Shown here: piece after piece, positions 1 to 10,489 of the stretch
How positions within the stretch are numbered: the stretch's first letter is position 1
How the letters are laid out: every line of letters starts with the position of its first letter
Assembly: GCA_024803745.1 (NCBI GenBank)
Contig: JANJXV010000013.1
Span: forward strand, 3,968,001 to 4,032,000
Direction of reading: 5' to 3'
From: Megascapheus bottae
Taxonomy: Eukaryota; Chordata; Mammalia; Rodentia; Geomyidae
DNA: 64,000 bases
Position numbers and translations under genes: made by a program
The notes under the pieces: generated by a model
The model's database searches: none
Seen by the model: the letters and a program-made list of their open reading frames with translations, nothing else
What the model was told of the DNA's origin: nothing

Positions 1-118
1 CACATACGAAGAAAAAGCCAGAAGTGGCCCTGTGGTTCAAGTAGCAGAGAGCCAGCCTTGAGCAAAACAGTTTTCAAGGACAGTGCCCAGGCCCTGAGTT
101 CAAGCCTCAGGACTGGCT

Positions 119-119
<1 letters not shown>
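1..119 (+). mobile_element. IDL-Geo-type SINE, right part
   Basis: The window opens inside a sense SINE. The end of the left monomer (ACATACGAAGAAAAAGCC) is followed by the full right monomer with its landmarks CAGAAGTGG, CCAGCCTTGAG, CAGGCCCTGAGTTCAAG and GGACTGGC. The left monomer lies outside the window. The 3' tail is not a plain A-run but passes directly into a GATA repeat. Confidence 0.85.
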
Positions 120-151
<32 letters not shown>

Positions 152-177
152 CAGATAGATAGATAGATAGATAGATA
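120..177 (+). repeat. (GATA)n microsatellite at a SINE tail
   Basis: About 14 near-perfect GATA units with one GACA interruption begin immediately after the SINE 3' end, suggesting growth from its tail. Confidence 0.97.
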
Positions 178-474
178 AAAAGTACCAAAAACTCTTAGGG
201 CCAAGATCTAGAGTTAGTTTCTAAACATTTAACTTTTTCATTAGGTTTTATTTTCAGCTTATAACTATTTTAAACTGTAAAGTAACACTTTATGTAGTAA
301 AATATAATGTAAATGTGGCTAAATTAAAAGATAAAAGCAAGAAATTACTTGATCAGTTGATTAAGTGAAGGAAAATGCTAGGTTTTCCAGGGAAATAACA
401 CGTACAGGCAAATTAGTGATTAGTGTTGTTCCACAAAGTATATACAATACAAGATTTTTTAAAAAATAGTTTTA
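178..474. other. AT-rich stretch, nothing recognised
   Basis: No gene, RNA or named repeat is seen here; the sequence is AT-rich and has no long open frame. Confidence 0.6.
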
Positions 475-685
475 GTGTATGATACTGGTGTTTGAACTCG
501 GCTCCATGGTGGCTCATCAGGAATTCTGACACTTGATCTATGCTTCCAGTCTTGCTTTTAAATGTTTTTTTTTTTTTTTACAATAAAACTTACATAACTT
601 GTCTGGCCAAGCTACCCTGGCCTCCAGATCTCAGCCTCCTCCTGAATAGTTAGTATTATAGGCATGAGCTACAGTGCCTGGCAGC
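475..685 (-). mobile_element. Old B1-like composite SINE, antisense
   Basis: Read on the minus strand, the right side gives a B1/7SL-like head: GCCAGGCACTGTAGCTCATG, then CTAACTATTCAGGAGG and GGCTGAGATCTGGAGG. The remainder is strongly diverged. The block looks like an old copy of the composite SINE seen more clearly at 22746-22983. Confidence 0.65.
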
Positions 686-727
686 CTTAAGTTTTTTATT
701 TATTTATTTTTTTAATTTATTTATTTT

Positions 728-1585
728 TGTTTCTATATCCTGGAGGTCCTTTCATTTATTTTTAATATTTTTGCCAGACAGAAGGTGCATTAATTCACAT
801 ACATTGATACCCTTTCACATGTCTTGGTCCCCATTACTCTCTCCCCAACCTCCACCCCTCATCTTGTTTTCCCCCCTTCCCTATCCAATTTCAAATAACC
901 AAATACAAATATATCCAATATATCAGATAACAAAGTAAGATACTGTAACAATATGATATAACCAAGGGACAGTAAAAGAGATGAGAGATAACATAGTACA
1001 TTAAGGACAACAATCGTTCATTATATGGCTTTTTTTTTTTTTGTCAGTCCTGGGCTTACGCTCAGGGTCTGAGCACTGTCCTTGGATTTTTCTTAAGGCT
1101 AGAACTCTATCACTTGAGCCTCAGCACCACTTCCGGCTTTTTCTAGGTATGTGGTACCAAGGAATCGAACCCGGGTCTTGGTGCATGCTAGACAAGCACT
1201 CTACCACTAGGCCAAACTCCCGGCCCCAAATTATATGGCTTTTGTTTCAATATCCTGGAGGTCCTTTCAATTAGCTTCATACTATATGGCCTTATATATC
1301 AAGGTTTTGCTCTATTGCAAATCTCTGGTAATAGAGCCCAAGGTTTCTACAGATTATGACAAATGAGGGAAACCATTGAGCCTAAGTTCCTTTGAGTCTG
1401 GCGTACTTCACTTAATTTGATTTTTTCTAAGTCTTTCCATTTCCTAACAAATGGGTCGATGTCATTTTTTCTGACAGCAGCATAGAATTCCACTGTGTAG
1501 AAATACCACATCTTGTTGATCCACTCATCAACTGAGGGACATCTAAGTTGGTTCCATATCTTTGCTATAGTGAATAATGCTGCAA
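728..1585 (-). mobile_element. 5'-truncated LINE-1 (type I 3' end), antisense, split by a SINE
   Basis: On the minus strand this is the end of L1 ORF2 and its 3' UTR. ORF2 C-terminal sequence lies at about 1347-1585, with residues such as [16 protein letters not shown] and PFVRKWKDLEKI. The 3' UTR with a G-rich tract (C-rich on plus, about 838-885) lies at 755-1030. A SINE splits it at 1031-1229. The first 30 bases (728-757) repeat a 3' UTR block that recurs at about 1243-1271, so the left end is rearranged. No full ORF2 remains. Confidence 0.88.
1031..1229 (-). mobile_element. IDL-Geo SINE inside L1, with TSD
   Basis: This is a complete antisense dimer: a T-run (A-tail) at 1031-1042, then the right monomer, then the tRNA-like left monomer ending CCGGCCCC. 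It is flanked by ATTATATGGCT at 1020-1030 and 1230-1240, an 11-bp target-site duplication. It therefore inserted after the host L1. Confidence 0.95.
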
Positions 1586-1780
1586 TTTTTTTTGCCAGTC
1601 CGGGGCTTGAGCTCAGGGCCTGACCACTGTCCTTGGACTTTCTCAAGACTAGAGCTCTACCACTTGAGCCTCAGCACCACTTCCAGCTTTTTTTTCTATG
1701 TATGTGGTACCGAGGAATGGAACCCAGGTCTTCATGTATGCTAGGCAAGCACTTTAACCACTAGGCCAAGCTCCCGGTCC
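1584..1780 (-). mobile_element. IDL-Geo SINE, antisense
   Basis: A near-complete antisense dimer starts with a T-run and ends CTCCCGGTCC. On the minus strand the left monomer has the B-box-like GGTTCCATTCCTC. It abuts the truncated end of the L1; no clear TSD is seen. Confidence 0.92.
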
Positions 1781-2112
1781 AAGTTTTTATTTTTGTTTCT
1801 GTTTTTTGATGATATAAATTTGTTTCCTCATGACTTAGAAAACCATAAATTTAAGATCAAGATGTTGGAATTGTTTCTTCTAAACCCTTCATCCTTATTC
1901 TGCAGTTGGCCACTTGATTTATTGGTCTTCATTTGTGTGTAGGTTTTCTGGTTCTAGCTTAACAATACATGATAGGAATTCCTATATTGTTAAATGATTA
2001 TCCCACTGGATTTCCCAGTTGATTGTTGACAGCCATGGTAATGAATATCTTAGGTTGTTTAATAATTTCCTGTTTTACAAATACTTTATTCTGTCTTTTA
2101 AAAATAAATTAT
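1781..2112. other. AT-rich stretch, nothing recognised
   Basis: No coding frame or recognisable repeat is seen between the SINEs. Confidence 0.55.
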
Positions 2113-2345
2113 ACACAGCCAGCTATCAGTCACATACTCCTGTAATCCTAGCTACTCAGGAGGCTGAGATCTGAGGATCACTGTTCAAAGCCAGCCCAGG
2201 CACGGAAGTCTGTGAGACTCTTATCTCCAATTAACCACCAGAATATCAGAAGTGGTGCTGTGGCTCAACATAGTAGAGTGCTAGCCTTGGTCTGAAGAGC
2301 TCAGTGACAGTCCTCAGGCCTAGAGTTCAAGCCCCACAACCGACA
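2113..2345 (+). mobile_element. B1-like/Geo composite SINE
   Basis: The left half is B1/7SL-like (TCCTGTAATCCTAGCTACTC, GGAGGCTGAGATCTGAGGAT, CAAAGCCAGCCCAGGCA). The right half (CAGAAGTGGTGCTGTGGCTC through GAGTTCAAGCCCCACAACC) is the module that also forms the right half of the tRNA-derived SINEs in this window. The copy is moderately diverged. Confidence 0.85.
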
Positions 2346-2407
2346 AATTATATAACCTTATGGTTATATAATTTATGGGTATAATATGGTTATAAGTTAT
2401 AACCATA
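2345..2407. repeat. Two adjacent AT-rich palindromes
   Basis: A 13-bp perfect inverted repeat (2345-2357 with 2362-2374, loop TTAT) is followed by an 11-bp one (2385-2395 with 2397-2407, one-base spacer). They sit exactly at the 3' end of the preceding SINE. Confidence 0.9.
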
Positions 2408-4930
2408 ACTCTTCTTGCACATGATTTTATTTTACTGTATATATAATTATTTCCTTAAAAATAATCATTTCCTTAAGATATATTCCTGATAGGAATTGGT
2501 GAATTTTTATTAAATTTTATTGAATTTTCACTTCCATAGCTATGTGGATTGTGCTACTTCTTTTAGGTATCTGTTTAGAAAATGAGGTAGTTTATATATT
2601 ATCTTTTTGTTCTTCAGATACTGTTTTTAACCATTGTTCATTGACACAAGTTCTATGTCCAATTTTGGTGTTTAGTAAGACTGAAAATACACATGTGCTC
2701 CCTACATTTGATCTTAGCATCTCCATGGAGGTCATTGGCTATGAGCTTCCAGATTATTCGTAATTTCAGTGGTAAAAAGATGGATTAGAAAAACTGTCAG
2801 TGAATGTAACAATATTCTTTGTTTTTATGTCTTCTTGTAGGCCATAGAAAGGTAAGGTTTTATAAATAAAAACAAATTAGAAATAGGTTATAGAATTATA
2901 TTGTAAAAATATAAATTTATTTCACATAGGAAGAACTAATTTCAATATACTTCCATAATTGTGTCCACATAATAATAAATTGATAATATGGAGGAAGCTG
3001 TGAACAATTTCATAGTTTAAACCAAATGGTTTAGTTTATGCATCCAAGATTCTGAATTTTAGAAGTGGTTTCATTTGAATTGTTTCAGTTGCTGTTGGGA
3101 CAGAGTCAATAGGTTATCCAAACTTTGTATTGACTAATGTCTTTAGTATATTTTCTTTAGTATATTTCTATTTTTACCCTTACTATCATTGTTCTTTTTT
3201 TTTCCTTTATAGGGTTTCTTGATATTTTCAATTCCCCAAATACGTGCCTCTGTAACTATTTTCTTATGCAAATGCACTTCTAAGACTACACATCAGAATG
3301 ATCTGTTAACAATAGCTTTAAAACATCCTTCCCTTACTCCCTGACTTATGGGCTTTTGAACCTGTTCCTGGGCCTTTAGAAAAGAGCATTTTATGTCCTA
3401 TTTAGCTTGGTGCTTCTGACTCTAAACATTTAGATACTGTATCATCATGTGAGTCCATTTTTCTGGTTGACTGTATAGTTAGGCTCCCTTTTCCACTTCA
3501 GTTATGAACTCAAATTCAATTAATGCCTTTCATTCATTGCTTTTATTTGACATTCATTTCTCCCTGCCCCCAACGTTAGCTTTGGTGTACACACTGATTT
3601 TTGCTGTTATATTACATGAAAACACAATTTGTGAAGAATAAATAATTGTTATTATAAATCTAGGTTTTCTGTGACCGGGAGCTTTTATCATTTGGAAGCT
3701 TGTCTTTAATATAATGGTGTAAAATTGCCAGTCAAACCGGGTAAAATATAAACTTTATTTAGAATGAAAAAATGTACTTAAGTTGCAAATAAAAAGAGAA
3801 GATAGATGCAAATATCACAAAACCATGGAGTGTTTTTATATGATATTTTAATTAATCTTAGCATTATTATAAACTTCTTAATGTTTTGGTATACCTTACA
3901 AATAGCCTCTTAGATTAAAAATGAGTAATATAAGTTTGTATTGAGAAATTGGATTTTAAATTAACTAATATATTAAAAATCATTCATATTTATGTGATGC
4001 CGTGTAAGGTTTCAGTACACATACATACTATGTATCGGTCAATCTGCGAAAGGATTTTTTTCCTTAAACTTGTATCATTTCTCTGTGATGAAAACACTCA
4101 AAATCCTTTCTACTAGGGTTTCAACTCATATTATTATTATATAATCACCATGCCCTGAAGTAGTACACCAGTGTCTTTGCTTTGATTTCTGATCTACTTT
4201 GCAGATTTGTTTTTGATGGGCTTGAGTTCTCACTGTGACACAGCCGTGGCATCTTTAGGTGTGTGATGAATAAGAGAGATCAATATAATAGTATTTTTAT
4301 TACATTGTTTCAAGCTTCTAAGGCCTACTTATTCCTTCTTTTCAGCCTCACTATTTTTTCTTACACATCAGCTCATAAAGAATCTCCTGTTACACAGTTT
4401 GACATAGAAGACTTATGGGTCAGTTTGGTTTTACACACCAGGAAGGCATTTGCCTTAAAAGATGGTTATTTTATATGTATAAAATGGGTGTATATGAGCA
4501 TAAATGTATAAACATAAACACATATACAAGCCTAAACTGTCACAAGCTAAAAAACTCATTATCCCTACTACATCTTCAATTATATTTATAATCATGGAGA
4601 GATATTTCTCAAAATTAAAGTAGTAGCTGAAGAAAAATAAAGTAAGCTAATTAATAAGCACTTGTAATTAGTTTTCAGTCTTATGATACATGATTATCAA
4701 GTATAGTAGCTCTCACAAAACATTATGTATGGTCCCAAATGAACTTATTAGCCATCTAAGCAGTAAGAAAAAATCTCCAATAGAATTTGTGAGGCTTGAG
4801 ACACTCATAAATTATAGCTTATACCAAATTTACAGCAAGATTTAAAAATACAATTGTCACATTTTAGATATAATTTCTATCATACTATACTGATTATATA
4901 ATTACACCGAATAACTTAATTTTGAAAATG
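2408..4930. other. Unassigned AT-rich region
   Basis: About 2.5 kb without a supported gene or clearly named repeat. Short open frames here (for example 2542-2763 and 4263-4511) have no recognisable domain and are of a length expected by chance. Confidence 0.55.
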
Positions 4931-5165
4931 TAGCTGAACGCTGATGGCTCACTCCTGTAATCCTAGTTACTCAATAGGCTGAGATCTGAGGATCATGGTT
5001 AGAAGCCAGCTTGGGCAGTGAAGTCTGTGAGACTCTTCAATAAACTTCTCAGAAAAAGCTGGAAGTGGTGCTGTGGCTCAAGTGGTAGAGTGCTAGCCTT
5101 GAGTACTGAGAGGTTGAGGGACAGAGCCCGGGCCCTGAATTTAAGCCCCAAATCTGCCAAATAAT
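4931..5165 (+). mobile_element. B1-like/Geo composite SINE
   Basis: A B1-like left half (GATGGCTCACTCCTGTAATC, GGCTGAGATCTGAGGATCAT) joins the Geo-like right half (CTGGAAGTGGTGCTGTGGCT, AGTGCTAGCCTTGAGTA) and ends in an A-rich tail at about 5158-5178. Confidence 0.88.
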
Positions 5166-5282
5166 AAAATAAAAAATTGAAATGTCTTGCATGGTCTTTG
5201 GGAAATTTGTGCACCTAAAATATCCCTATGACTTGTTTCCTAGCCAAAGATTTTTACATCTGAGTCAAGGAAATCTTGCCTT

Positions 5283-5494
5283 TTGTGATTTGAATACAAA
5301 ATATCCCCACAGGCTCAATGTTGAAGCTTGGCCTTCAGATTTAGGCCTTATTTTTGCAGAAACTTTAGGAGGTAAGGCCAGGCAGGGAGTAGGTCATTGG
5401 GTACATGTTGTGAAAGAATGTATATTATATCCAGAGCTCCAGTCTATCTACCCATCTCTGTCTCTCTATCTCTCTGTCTCTGTCTGTCTCTGTC

Positions 5495-5525
<31 letters not shown>

Positions 5526-5745
5526 CTCTCTGTGTCAGTCTGTCTCTCTCTTTTCCTGGTTGTCATGACATGATAAGATGAATCACTTAGCTGTATAACA
5601 TGCTTGAACATGGTATGTGTTGTTTCTCAGCTTCACCTCAGGCCCACAGTAATGAAACTAGCAGGCCATGGACTGAAACCTCAAATTCTGAACCAAGAAA
5701 CCAGTTACAGCAATGAAAATCTGACTACAACACTTCGATTACCAC
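5283..5745 (+). mobile_element. Degraded MaLR-type LTR, sense
   Basis: Landmarks typical of the mammalian MaLR LTR group, recalled rather than searched: a start near GATTTGAATACAAAATATCC, AACTTTAGGAGGTAAGGCC in the middle, and an end with CCATGGACTGAAACCTC and CAATGAAAATCTGACTACAA. A TCTC/TCTG expansion at 5453-5548 sits inside. Antisense copies appear at 22075 and 33270. The exact subfamily is not assigned. Confidence 0.5.
5453..5548 (+). repeat. (TCTC/TCTG)n pyrimidine repeat
   Basis: An imperfect TC/TG-rich run inside the LTR-like remnant. It creates a spurious leucine/serine-rich open frame. Confidence 0.93.
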
Positions 5746-7111
5746 ACTTTATATTTAGGCCCACAAATTGAGGCCATAAGAATCGTGCAAAATCATACTG
5801 TATCTTGGCTTTCAACATTTCCCCATCTTATCTTTCCTTGGGCTTAGTAATTGCCCTAAGTTGCTTAGTTTTAATGGAATATTCATCACCACTGAGCACT
5901 TTCACTGGGAAAGTTTGCCTGTTTTTCTCATTGCCTCTGTAAACTTCTATTCTAGACTCTGTCTTTTGTACTCTGAAGCTGTGAGTCTAGCTTCTATAGC
6001 CTACCTCATATCCTGATACATCGCTTAGCTAGGAGGGGTGTCAGATATTCCCTCTTGACATTGAAGCAAATCTTTTGAATGTTCTTTTTAAAGTTAAAAA
6101 AAAACCCTGAAACTTAAAAGAAATTCTGTCATGTGAGCAGTTTGTGTTGAATAATATCACAGATACTGCTTCAAAATAATAATAATTTCAATGCTCTGCA
6201 AGGCAGACACATAAAAAATGCATGAACACACTGGCATCAGAGCTAGACAATGAGCCTATTACTAAGTCTCTGTTCCTAAGCTGTAAAATGGCATAGTAGC
6301 ACTGTTTCAGTTATATGCTGCTGAGAATGTAAGTGCTTGGGAAAGCAAAACGTGCCACACAGACATGACCCATGATGACTGTCTATCTACTTTACATTTC
6401 TAGGCTGGATTGAAAAGAAAGTACCTTGGCAGTAATACATTAAAGGTTTGCATTTGAGATCAGAGAGCTGACATAAATAAGATCTTAAGCTCCTTCAGGG
6501 TGTCAGTTTATAGAAAATGATTAACATTGTTAAGACAATTGAATTTGGAAAAGTACTAAAGCAATAATTGGAAAATGTGGTTGTGAGTTGCTGAGACATT
6601 GAAATAGAAGGACCAACAAATACCTTATACAGAATATAGTTCTGTGATTTAGGAAGATGATGAGCTAGTCTCTATATTAGTGTTCACACTTAGGATGTTG
6701 AATGAAGCCTTTCTGAATTCCTTCTTTTATCTGTAATAAGAGTAGTCACTGGGTATGTGTAGGACGTTCACCTTCTCCTGGAAAATCTGGAAAATCTAGT
6801 ACCTATAGTTGGGAGTTAAGGATTACTGATGATAAGAAAACAGAATAAATAAATGATATATTTAGTCGTGAGTACTAAGGAAATAATAAAGCAAGAAGGG
6901 ATAACATATCTCTGGTGGAAAAAAGCTACACCTACATCCAGGATAAATGAAATCACCTTGTATACAATATTCTTTAAAACTACACGATAAAAGTAAAGTT
7001 CTTATTGTAAATGGAGATGCAGGAAAGCAAAGAATAAACAATTTGATGTGAACATTACTTTTTACTAGCATCCACTGCATACTTTGCTCTTTCAGTGATT
7101 AACATATGGAA
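5746..7111. other. Unassigned region; weak MIR-like patch
   Basis: Nothing coding is seen. A patch near 6225-6345 (TAAGCTGTAAAATGGCATAG) faintly resembles the end of a MIR element, but the match is too weak to call separately. Confidence 0.4.
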
Positions 7112-7123
7112 AATAAAGTTCAG

Positions 7124-7429
7124 CTCTAGGATATGGAAACAAGAGTTTTATCTTGTGTGACTGTTGCTCTTAATATACTGTGTTATTTCTCTTCTCTTTT
7201 TATGCCCTTATGGTTAATTTCATGTTGTTACTGTATCTGATTTTGTTACCTGGTATATTGTATAAACATTTATTTGTTTATTTGAAATAGGGAAGGGGAA
7301 AACAAGATGATTGGGAGGGGCTTGGGGAGAGAAATAGGAACCAAAACATGAGAAGGCTATTAATGTGTGAGAAATATACCTACTTGAAGTAACTGTAACC
7401 CCTCTATACATTATCCTGACAATAAAAAA
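7124..7429 (+). mobile_element. Very short L1 3' end with TSD
   Basis: Only about 300 bp of L1 3' UTR was copied: GGATATGGAAACAAGAG, the G-rich tract GGGAAGGGGAAAACAAGATG, then CTGTAACCCCTCTATACATT and an A-rich tail. It is flanked by AATAAAGTTCAG at 7112-7123 and 7430-7441. It has no coding capacity. Confidence 0.92.
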
Positions 7430-7441
7430 AATAAAGTTCAG

Positions 7442-8620
7442 AATGTCTTTCAGTTAAACTTATGTTTAGAAGAAGTGTTTCTGGATTATTGTTCTATTAG
7501 TTGTCCCAGCAAAAATACTGTATGTTATTTATTTGCTCAGTACTTAATTTATACTTTTGGCTTCCTTTCATTAAGTAGTTGTAAAATGGAGTTGCTATTC
7601 AACAAAGTCGATTATGAATAATTTGTCTTTGTTAATGTCAGCCCTTGAACAACCTCATCCTACCACTCCAACCCCCTTCCCTCCCTTTTCTTGAGTTTGT
7701 AGTATATTCATTGAATTTTTGACTGCATTTCTTACCCTTTCCTCAATGTATAGGTTAGTAGTGAGTGTTGTCTGGCACTGATTCTATCTTTAGATTGGAT
7801 ATAGACATGTGATCATCATACAACTATATAAATGCAAGAATACCATTTATAATTGTAGTATACTCATGAATTCTTATGCTAGTATAAAATTGGTATCGTA
7901 CACTAGCAACTATTCTCATAAAGTCATATTGAGAGTTACTGAAAATGAATCTTGTTCTATCTGATATTTGAATAATTTGTGTATTTACCATGTATGTGGG
8001 GGGTGGAGAACTATGAGGGATGGCAAGTGAGGGAAAGAGAGAATTGGAGAGAGAGAGAGAAGCATGACAGTGTTAAAATTTGAGAAATGGACATGAATAT
8101 TAGGGATTTTTTGCATTACTTAAAATTTTTCTGTGGGCACATAAAAGATGAAACTTTAAAAACTTCTACCTTGCCTTTATCTGTGTTGATCTGGGCTTGA
8201 AGTTTACATTTTCCTAAATAATTAGTGACTTTGCTGCATAAACTTTGAATTCTACATGGTTTTTATTTCTTGAATATTTAAATCTTTGTTACCTATTTAT
8301 GATTTTATGTATTTGTTGGTACTATTGTAGGCATTAAGAATGCACATGATCATCCAAATAAAGATTCCCGTTCTTTTGAAGTTTGTGTTCTAGAAGAGTA
8401 GAGGGTAGTATTTGGCCATGTAATTAAAAATACAGATATTTAAACATTATATAGTATTTTAGAAGATATTTGCTGTGAAAAATTTAAAGTAGAGATGTGA
8501 GGATAATCAAGATTGAAGTAGGAGAGCGTAGCTGTTTTAGAAATGATGGTCTCAGTAGGTATCCGAGAGAACATAGACATTGAAGCAGATCTTGAAACAG
8601 ATGAAGAAATTACCTTTTTA
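7442..8620. other. Unassigned region
   Basis: No gene is seen. It contains a C-rich patch (about 7660-7690) and a short GA run (8045-8062), which together faintly resemble a decayed retroelement end, but no family can be assigned. Confidence 0.45.
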
Positions 8621-8633
8621 AATATTTTAGGGA

Positions 8634-8826
8634 GGGGCTGAGAGTTTTGCCTAGTGGTTAAAGTGCTTGCCTAGCATGCATGAAGACCCAGGTTCGATTC
8701 CTCGGTACCACATACATAGAAAAAAGCCAGAAGTGGTGCTGAGGCTCAAGTGCTAGAGCTCTAGCCTTGAGAAAGTCCAAGGACAATGCTCAGGCCCTGA
8801 GTTCAAGCCCAGGACTGGCAAAAAAA
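8634..8826 (+). mobile_element. IDL-Geo SINE with perfect TSD
   Basis: A complete sense dimer. The left monomer has A-box-like TGCCTAGTGGTTAAAG and B-box-like GGTTCGATTCC; the right monomer runs from CCAGAAGTGGTGCTGAGG to CCAGGACTGGC plus an A-tail. AATATTTTAGGGA flanks it at 8621-8633 and 8827-8839 (13 bp). The A and B boxes imply an internal pol III promoter. Confidence 0.96.
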
Positions 8827-8951
8827 AATATTTTAGGGAATAGTCTTTAAGTCCCAAAGGAATGTGCCTGTGGGGTTAGGACAAGCAGAGACTTTGGAAA
8901 ATGTGGCCCAATAATCCAACTGAAGAATTAACTCTCTGGTTGATGCTTTTT

Positions 8952-9399
8952 TGATTTTTATTAAAGAATTTATTAACATTGATTTTTACATCATATTTCA
9001 AATGGCATGTTTAACAAACAAGTGTTCAAAAAGGGAATCTCTCTATATAATCCCTGGCACTTAATTTTTAGAACATAATCAAAATTAGGCTAAGGGTTTG
9101 TATATCATAAATACATATTAATTTATGACAAAACATTATATCTATAGAGTCATAGGTTGTTATGTCTATGTAGTTGTGTTTATGTTTCCAATACCATGTC
9201 CATAGCATTGGGTATGCAAATATTGAGTCCTCTCTCTTGCACTGTTTGGATCTAATAGCCACATATTAAGGATACCATGCGCCTTCTGTTCCTTTGGTCT
9301 TGACTTGTCTCACTCAATATGATTGGCTCTAGATTCATCCACTTCCTGCAAATGCCATTATTTTATCTTGTCTGTTGGCTATGTAGAATCCCATTGTGC

Positions 9400-9430
<31 letters not shown>

Positions 9431-10072
9431 TATACCACATTTTCTGTATCCATTCATCTGCAGTAGGGCATCTGGATTGTTTCCATCACCTGGCTATTGT
9501 GAATAGTGCAGAGATGAACATAGCTGAGCAGGTGTCCTTATCATATCTTGGGTTATATTGTTCAGGGTAGATGCCCAGAAGTGGTATGGTGGGATCGTAG
9601 GGAAGGTCTATTTTTAGTTCTTTAAGAAACCTCCACACTGCTTTCCAGAGGGGCTGAAGTAGTCTACATTCCCACCAGCAGTGTAGTAGGGTTCCTTTTT
9701 CTCCACAACCCTGCCAGCAACTGTCATTGTCTGAGTTCAGAATCTTGGCCATTCTTGTTGGGGTAAGGTGGTACCTTAGGGTTGTTTTTATTTGCATTTC
9801 CTTTATGACCATGGATGATGAACATTTTCTCATATGCTTTTCTGCCATTTTAATTTCTTCTTCTGATAAGTCTCTCTTTAGTTCTCTTGCCCATTTAGTG
9901 AATGGTTTGTTGGGTTTGAGGGGGATTAGTTTCTTGAGTTTCCTGTAGATACTGGATATTAAGCACTTGTTTGAAATATTGTTTGTAAATATCTTTTCCC
10001 AGTTGGTTGGCTGTCTCTCTACTTTTATGATTATGCTTTTATCTGTGCAGAAACTTTTTATTTTTAGGTAGT
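8952..10072 (-). mobile_element. LINE-1 (type II 3' end), antisense, 5'-truncated
   Basis: On the minus strand, about 550 bp of ORF2 C-terminus (about 10072 down to 9500) is open or nearly so. It contains [39 protein letters not shown] and the conserved [20 protein letters not shown] block. The type II 3' UTR follows, down to 8952. An AT dinucleotide run (about 9399-9432) lies within it. The TSD GGTTGATGCTTTTT is at 8938-8951 and 10073-10086. The reverse transcriptase domain is absent. Confidence 0.93.
9399..9437. repeat. (TA)n repeat in L1
   Basis: A run of TA units broken by TACATA. A similar AT run lies at the same L1 position in the sense copy at 33723-33766, so it is part of this L1 lineage. 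Confidence 0.93.
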
Positions 10073-10086
10073 GGTTGATGCTTTTT

Positions 10087-10489
10087 GATACTGGATTCAA
10101 GTGGTTGGATTTCATAACGAAGATGGAGATCAGTAGTGGGTGAAATTAAAGAATGGAGGACCATCTCATTTGGGTTTTTGTCGATAATTTTAACAACTTT
10201 ATCTTTTATTCTGAATGCAAGAGGTATTTTATACAGAGAATTGAGCACAGTAATCTGCTGTGACTTTGAAGTCTTACTCTGGACATGGTATGTAGACAAA
10301 AGCAAGGCAGAGTTCACTATTGCATAAACTTCACTACTGCCTTTAGTTTAGAATGAATTGGAAATAGTGGGTCTGACCAAGAAGCTGTAGAAATGGCAAG
10401 AAGGTTTAGGATTCTCTCTGTACTTTGAAGGTAGAACCACGATGTGAAATTTAGCTCTAGCATGAGAAAGAAAGCACTTCAAACTCCTG
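10087..10489. other. Unique flank between L1 and pseudogene
   Basis: No repeat or gene is recognised. An apparent open frame on the minus strand (10039-10317) straddles the L1 boundary and is not supported. Confidence 0.5.

Noticed and set aside
5182..5568. 128-residue open frame
   Set aside because: Its second half is a TC/TG simple repeat read as Leu/Ser/Cys, and the first half lies partly in an LTR-like remnant.
8634..8710. tRNA-like A and B boxes
   Set aside because: They belong to the SINE left monomer; no complete cloverleaf or anticodon arm is kept, so no tRNA gene is called here or at 34483.
9399..9437. AT-rich run as a possible replication origin or promoter
   Set aside because: It is a repeat internal to a dead L1 and recurs at the same place in other copies.
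10039..10317. 92-residue minus-strand frame
   Set aside because: Crosses the L1/flank junction defined by the TSD, so it is a chance fusion.
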